From assembly GCA_026770575.1 (NCBI GenBank), contig MU657239.1:169594-179644 (forward strand): a stretch of 10,051 nucleotides of DNA. Reading direction: 5' to 3'. Both the position numbers and the translations under genes were made by a program. Position 1 is the stretch's first letter; every line of letters starts with the position of its first letter. This document shows positions 6,303 to 10,051 of the stretch, piece after piece. The notes below the pieces were generated by a model, which saw only the letters and a program-made list of their open reading frames with translations, had not been told where the DNA came from and made no database searches. The DNA is from Pelagophyceae sp. CCMP2097 (Eukaryota > Sar > Pelagophyceae).

Positions 6303-6984
6303 CCTTGCAACGGGGATTTCGCGTCGACGGGCGGTGCTAAGGGGTGTTGGAAACGGGGCGGGTCGACGCGCGGTGGCGTCTACTTGGGCCTGGTAAAAAA
6401 AGTTTGGCGCCATCGGCCGTCGTCGCGGCGCTGTAGGCGCCCCAGCTGGGGCGCGCGTAGGGGACCTCAGTGTCTCTCGGAGCGCTTCCCGCGATGGCGG
6501 TCGCGGCTGTTTCGACGGCGCCGCCGACACCACCCGACACTCGCACCGTCCCTGGCGCGCACTCCCGGCGCGCATCCCCGTAGTCGCGCGGGCGGGCGCG
6601 AAATCACCGTGGCAAGGAATTGGGCCGATTTAGGCAGTGAAAAGCTTAAGACCGTAGAAAATTAATTCCTTGTTTAGCGTTCCCTGATCAAGAGAGGATT
6701 TTTTTTAGAGTGTCGTGTGCCCGGGCCCCGGGGTTGCGCTCCTTAATTCGCTTGGAGGTTGGTGCATATCTTGGGTAGTTTGGGGCGTAGAATCGCGTGG
6801 CGAGCTTAGTTTTGTCATTCGGCCGCGTCTTTAGCAATTTTTAGGTCAGTAGGAATTCCTATATCTTCACCTGGGGGATGCACCCACGAAGAAACTGACT
6901 AGCCAGTCGGATCCGCCGTCGAAAACTGTGATGGTACATTGCTTGAGAGCCCGGAGCTGACGCCCCTTCAGCGCCATACTGTGG
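6303..6984. other. Gene-poor interval, possible exon fragment on the minus strand
   Basis: GC-rich to about 6600, then mixed. On the minus strand, 6546-6390 reads as a GC3-rich frame (SGGVGGAVETAATAIAGSAP, then RDTEVPYARPSWGAY) that could be a captured exon, but no family is recognised and start and end are unclear. From 6600 to 6984 nothing stands out except a T8 run near 6699 and the palindrome AGGAATTCCT near 6851. Confidence 0.3.
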
Positions 6985-7178
6985 CCCAAATCTGAAATAT
7001 AGCCCGGGATAGCTTATCGGTGGAAATCAGGGTCGCCACTCTCGCCAGAGATAATTAAGCAAATGGAGTCGAGCGGCCGCCGCCCGACTCCACTTGCCAT
7101 ATTATTTCTGACGGCCGGAGCGGTTGTGATTTCCACCGATAAGGACTTCAGACGGGCTCTATAATTTCACATTTGGGG
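6985..7178. repeat. Foldback element of about 190 bp upstream of the third gene
   Basis: Arms pair over almost the full length. Outermost are CCCAAATCTGAAAT (6985-6998) with ATTTCACATTTGGG (7164-7177). Next are ATAGCCCG (6999-7006) with CGGGCTCTAT (7153-7162). CTTATCGGTGGAAATCA (7013-7029) pairs perfectly with 7127-7143. GCAAATGGAGTCG (7059-7071) pairs with 7085-7097 at 12 of 13 positions, around a central GCGGCCGC. It is either a foldback MITE or a transcribed long hairpin (small-RNA precursor). It ends 145 bp before the ATG at 7323. Confidence 0.75.
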
Positions 7179-7485
7179 TTAAGATGGACTTTAATTAAAT
7201 TAGGTGAATTTCGCTCTAAGTTTCAGCGAAACTTATTCGAATCTGGCGGCATTTTTGCCCGCAGGCCGCCGCCCGGGCGGGTCTCTGCGGTCCAGACGCC
7301 CCCCTGGAGGAGCATCGACGCCATGGAGACTGCTGACGACAACGAGTCAGAGGAACCGGGAGACGGTGATATCTTGACGGTCACCGACTCCGTCAGCCCG
7401 GACGGGCGACGAATGCTCTACAAGCTGCGTCTCAAGGGCGCGTCCAACTACATCGAGTACAGGGGCGTCATGAAGAACGAGGAGG

Positions 7486-8490
7486 ATCGACGACGAAACA
7501 AAAGAGGCCAAGTGGGACGAGGCGCTGCGCGAGTGGCGGCGCGCGAGCGGGGGCAGCTCGTCAAGCAGCACCTCACGGCGGGGCAGCGGCACCAACGGCG
7601 GCTACAAGGCCCTCTGCGATGGGCATTCGCTGCGCGACAAGCGCGAGCAGCCCGACGTCGGCCTGTGCGGCTTGGTGACTCTTCGGCGTCCTCGAGCTGT
7701 GCGTACCGCGCCCACGCCGGTGCCGGCGCCCGGGCGCGGGCGCGGGCGCGCGCCGGCGAGGCCGACGGTACGGCAGCTGTTTGCGGCGCGAGGCCTGCCG
7801 CCAAGGTACTCGCCGCGGTACCACAACGAGCTGATCCCGGCGCGCGTCTTGGACTCCGTCTTCGGGCCAAACCTCGACTTCGGCAAGGACAGCGGCCGTC
7901 CTTCGTCGCTCAACGCGGCCAAGACGGCGGCGAGGCTCCAGAGCGAAGGCGCGTCCGTGATGGAGATCGGCCTCGCGGCATCGGGGATCGCGGTGGACTT
8001 TACGCGGGCCGAGGCGAAGGAGTTCGTGGGCGTCGACCTCGGCGAGCGGGAGTGGCGCACGGCGCGCTGGTGGTCCATGGGCCCCGGGGTCGGCGCGAGC
8101 ATGAAGCCCGAGGTGCGCCGGCGCTGTCATCGCTGCAAGAAGAGCGCCCTTCTCGGCGCTTTAAAGAACCTCACCGACGCCAGCGCGCTGCAGCAGCTGG
8201 CCCACGGCTCAAAGGAGGTGAAGCTGAGCAATGGCGAGACGGTCACGGTCCCGGCGGCGCTTCTTGTCAAGGTCGCCGCCGCGACCTACGCCGAATACGA
8301 GGCAGTGACGCCGAAGGACGGGCGCCTCTCGCGGACGCAGTTCCTTCTTGTCGCAAAGGCCATCTCGTCGGGCAAGGTCGACCCGCAGGCGGCGTTGGAC
8401 CCGATCGTCATGAAGGCCGGCCGGGCCTTTAGGGCGCTTCTCAGCCTCTTCGACGAGTTGACCGAGTCCTGCGCTGAGAGGCGCGACTGA
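7486..8490 (+). CDS. Central open frame of the broken gene
   Basis: About 334 codons, the longest uninterrupted piece. A charged helix (EAKWDEALREWRRAS) is followed by a Ser/Gly linker and an RG/PA-rich stretch (APGRGRGRAPARP). A compact region then runs from VRQLFAARGLPPRYSPRYHN to MGPGVGASMKP, including VFGPNLDFGKDSGRPSSLN. A CHRC pair (8127-8138) precedes a helical region (ALLGALKNLTDAS to LLSLFDELTESC). The frame stops at TGA 8488, but the same frame continues sensibly for seven codons beyond it. No known catalytic motif is seen. Confidence 0.5.
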   Translation: MDDETKEAKWDEALREWRRASGGSSSSSTSRRGSGTNGGYKALCDGHSLRDKREQPDVGLCGLVTLRRPRAVRTAPTPVPAPGRGRGRAPARPTVRQLFAARGLPPRYSPRYHNELIPARVLDSVFGPNLDFGKDSGRPSSLNAAKTAARLQSEGASVMEIGLAASGIAVDFTRAEAKEFVGVDLGEREWRTARWWSMGPGVGASMKPEVRRRCHRCKKSALLGALKNLTDASALQQLAHGSKEVKLSNGETVTVPAALLVKVAAATYAEYEAVTPKDGRLSRTQFLLVAKAISSGKVDPQAALDPIVMKAGRAFRALLSLFDELTESCAERRD

Positions 8491-8632
8491 GTAAAGAAGG
8501 CCATCATCGAGTGAGTGCGAGGCGCACCTCAAGGGCTTCACCACCCACCTCGCCGCGGCGCGGCAGTCCTGCGGCGAGAGCGACGGCGGCTGCGACGGCT
8601 GCGCCGACCACTGCCTCTGCTACGCGTTCGGT

Positions 8633-8742
8633 AACGTGAGCGGCAAAGACCATACCCTGCCGGGGGTCTGCCCGCGCCCGCATCCACAACGTGAGCGGCA
8701 AAGACCATACCCTGCCGGGGGTCTGCCCGCGCCCGCATCCAC
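8633..8742 (+). repeat. Exact 55-bp tandem duplication
   Basis: 8633-8687 and 8688-8742 are identical (start AACGTGAGCGGCAAAGACC, end CCCGCATCCAC). As 55 is not a multiple of three, it shifts the frame inside the Cys/His cluster. Lack of any divergence indicates a very recent event or an assembly artefact. Confidence 0.95.
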
Positions 8743-9070
8743 GCCGCTGCGTCGACTGCTCGCGCCTCGCCATCGTCGAGGTAGAAATAGAGGCGCTCGT
8801 CAAGGACGCGTTGGATGTCGCGGACCCGCAGCCGCTCGATGAGGCGGCGGCCGCCGCTGCTGCGGCGCAGCCACCGCTCGACGACTCCAGCGCCGCCGGT
8901 GCCGGGCCGCCGCCTCCTGCTGAGCGGCCGCGGGCCCGGCCGCCCGTGGATGGCGCCAGCGCGGCCGCTGGCGCGCCGCCGCCGCCGGCCGGAGGCGGCG
9001 GTGCCGCCGCTGCCGCGGCGCCGCCACCCCCGGAGCGCGGCGCCGGCGCTGCAGACGGGCGGCTGGGCGC

Positions 9071-9607
9071 GTGGGAGGGCCCGCGAGCAGCGGCGACGCC
9101 GGCAGCTGCGACGGCGGCGCAGACTGCGGCCTTGAGCAAAGTCGTTTCGACGACCCCAACGGCGCAACTTGCAAGGCCAAGTTCCCCGGTCTCGGACAGG
9201 GCTTCTGGACGGGCGTCAGCGACGGCGGCATCGCGACGGCCGGGGCCTTTGCAAGGGTCAGCGACCTCGAGGCGCTGCGCGACGCCTTCACGAGCACGAG
9301 GAGGAAACCGCCGGGCCCGCACGAGGAGAAGATCTGCGGCGCCCACCAACAACTCTGCCACCACCTCGGCGTCGACTCGCCGGTCGAACCGCCGGGGGCG
9401 AGCGCTGCCGCCGGATGCGCCGACGCCGCTGGAGACGAGCCCGACGACGACGACGACCCCGACGACTCCGCGGAAATGGATGAGGCTCCTTTTGAACGGC
9501 TTTACGGCGGCGCTAACGGCGCCGAGGAGGAGGAGGAGGAGGAGGACGACGACGACGACGCGATGGAGGAGGACGTCGACGGTGGCAACGGCGACACCGG
9601 TCGGTGA
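9071..9607 (+). CDS. C-terminal piece of the broken gene, acidic tail
   Basis: This frame reads through ASSGDAGSCDGGADCGLEQS, a Cys-containing region (GATCKAKFPGLGQGFW) and a helix (VSDLEALRDAFTS). KICGAHQQLCHHLGVDSP, a further Cys/His pair, comes next, before an Asp/Glu tail. It is preceded by Ala/Pro/Gly low-complexity sequence read in another frame (8823-9050), so a one-base loss lies around 9050-9085. There is no good ATG at its start, so it is not an independent gene. CDGGADC echoes CDGCADHC at 8591, perhaps an old internal duplication. Confidence 0.5.
   Translation: MGGPASSGDAGSCDGGADCGLEQSRFDDPNGATCKAKFPGLGQGFWTGVSDGGIATAGAFARVSDLEALRDAFTSTRRKPPGPHEEKICGAHQQLCHHLGVDSPVEPPGASAAAGCADAAGDEPDDDDDPDDSAEMDEAPFERLYGGANGAEEEEEEEDDDDDAMEEDVDGGNGDTGR
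9524..9559 (+). repeat. (GAG)7(GAC)5 codon repeat
   Basis: Encodes seven Glu then five Asp in the acidic tail; prone to length variation. Confidence 0.9.
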
Positions 9608-9608
9608 C

Positions 9609-9650
9609 CGTTACATCGCACCAATGAAGTGCTCACGGTACGATGTAACG
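9609..9650. repeat. Hairpin just after the third gene, similar to the left element flank
   Basis: CGTTACATCG (9609-9618) and CGATGTAACG (9641-9650) form a perfect 10-bp stem with a 22-nt loop, two bases after the stop codon. The loop sequence AATGAAGTGCTCACGGTAC resembles AATGAAGTACTGCGGTAC at 187-204, also part of a hairpin. Possible 3'-end structure of the transcript or a dispersed repeat. Confidence 0.6.
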
Positions 9651-9929
9651 AAATTATTCTTGTGTCGATGGGGAGATGGAGCCCGGGGGCAACCTCGCGC
9701 CCAAACCGGCGTGCTCGACCGCCCACAGCGCCGCGAAGAGGGCGCGTTCCCCAAACTCTACCACACCGTCTCCTCCGCGGCCCCCAAAAGGGCGCCGGTG
9801 ACGCAGCTGCTTTGGTGGGGTCTTAGCCCGGCCCTAGACCTGCCATACGAGGCGAAAAAAACGCTCGGAGGGCGCCCCGGTGGGGCGCAATAGCGGAAGG
9901 CCCAAAATTCTGGATGAGCGGCATTTATG
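9651..9929. other. Gene-free interval with a GC hairpin
   Basis: No gene is supported. GCGCCCC (9872-9878) and GGGGCGC (9882-9888) form a 7-bp stem with a 3-nt loop, which is not rare at this GC content. Confidence 0.4.
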
Positions 9930-10051
9930 GGTGGCACTGTAATTTATTTTGTAATAATTACAAGAGCGCGCCGGAGGCACACGGAGGACCCGAAGGATAC
10001 AGCCAAATCCCATTGCAATGCCCACGTAAATAATTGAAATTATTTAACTAA
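9930..10051 (+). mobile_element. Second copy of the GGTGGCACTGTAA MITE end, cut by the window edge
   Basis: GGTGGCACTGTAA is identical to 5661-5673, and the next 12 bases match at about nine positions (both TTGTAA-containing). After about 35 bp the two loci diverge. TAAATAATTGAAATTATTTA (10027-10046), a near-palindrome, lies close to the window end. The far end of the element, if present, lies beyond the window. Confidence 0.45.

Larger units (their letters stand above)
7323..9607 (+). pseudogene. Broken long gene with Cys/His cluster and acidic tail, transposon-type
   Basis: I do not recognise the family. The start is ATG 7323 in a strong context (gacgccATGG). Coding continues through four frame changes. 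METADDNESEEPGDGD... up to GVMKNEE (7484) is frame A; IDDETKEAKWDEALREWRR onward (from 7486) is frame B to TGA 8488. VKKAIIE continues in the same frame to 8511. CEAHLKGFTTHL (from 8516) is frame C. After an exact 55-bp duplication the reading passes to the frame of 8688. From about 9071 it is back in frame C, to TGA 9605. The pieces fit each other in sense and codon bias, so this was one protein of about 740 residues. The Cys/His cluster (C-x2-HC ... C ... H ... C-x2-C, 8591-8762) resembles zinc clusters of large unnamed transposon-encoded protein families. Alternatives are assembly indels or unrecognised introns. Confidence 0.6.

Noticed and set aside
4756..6306. AATCCTT as target-site duplication of the AT-ended element
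   Set aside because: The left copy is 22 bp from the element edge and the right copy overlaps its end.
611..6623. CAATTCCTTGCC and its inverted match near 6613
   Set aside because: Inverted matches of 12 bp are expected several times by chance in 10 kb, and neither sits at an element edge.
7010..7134. tRNA-like A box (TAGCTTATCGG) and a B-box-like string, suggesting a SINE
   Set aside because: The B-box match is poor, spacing is about 110 bp, and both strings are arms of the foldback.
8488..8490. In-frame TGA read as selenocysteine or reassigned codon
   Set aside because: TGA is used as the stop after the coiled-coil gene and at 9605, and a duplication frameshift follows within 25 bases, so nonsense decay is simpler.
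9872..9888. GC stem-loop as a bacterial-type terminator
   Set aside because: No T run follows, the sequence looks eukaryotic, and such stems are common at this GC content.

Overview
This window looks like nuclear DNA of a GC-rich unicellular eukaryote; a microalga is my guess, inferred from composition only. Coding stretches are very GC-rich and rich in Ala, Arg and Asp, while AT-rich spacers separate them. Start codons sit in Kozak-like contexts (gccATGG at 2544 and 7323) and no ribosome binding sites are seen. Most of the window is transposon sequence, partly nested. I see no rRNA, tRNA, CRISPR array or ordinary metabolic gene.

Left half (216-4719): a TIR element with inverted ends of about 54 bp (216-269 and 4667-4719). 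Its own gene appears to be a coiled-coil protein of about 576 residues (2532-4261), split by a one-base frame change at a GGGG run near 3490. A second element (780-2468) is inserted in its left part. This inner element is bracketed by a direct repeat GACAGTGTG (771-779 and 2469-2477). It carries mirror-image arrays of a 12-bp motif, consensus GTCCACATYAGT, spaced mostly 21 bp apart. Between the arrays lies one gene for an OTU-like cysteine protease (1063-2036). The direct-repeat length and multimeric ends suggest a Mutator-like element that carries a deubiquitinase-like gene and no visible transposase.

Middle (4720-7180): no confident gene. A probable non-autonomous element (about 4785-6302) has inverted AT-rich ends containing two copies each of GTTATCTAAATTTTAA and a GC-rich core. 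It carries a smaller MITE-like insertion (about 5661-6053). A 190-bp foldback (6985-7178) lies just upstream of the third gene.

Right (7323-9607): a long gene that I do not recognise by family. It encodes a conserved-looking middle region, a Cys/His cluster, Ala/Pro low-complexity sequence and an acidic tail. At least five lesions break it: a +1 shift, an in-frame TGA, a 4-bp duplication, an exact 55-bp duplication and a -1 shift. It is most likely a decaying transposon-type gene, unless the assembly is at fault. After it come a hairpin (9609-9650), which resembles the DNA flanking the left element, and a second copy of the MITE terminus (9930) that runs off the window.

The most novel-looking item is the inner element: an OTU protease gene between two mirrored, helically phased arrays of a putative binding motif, with matching end geometry and a plausible target-site duplication.
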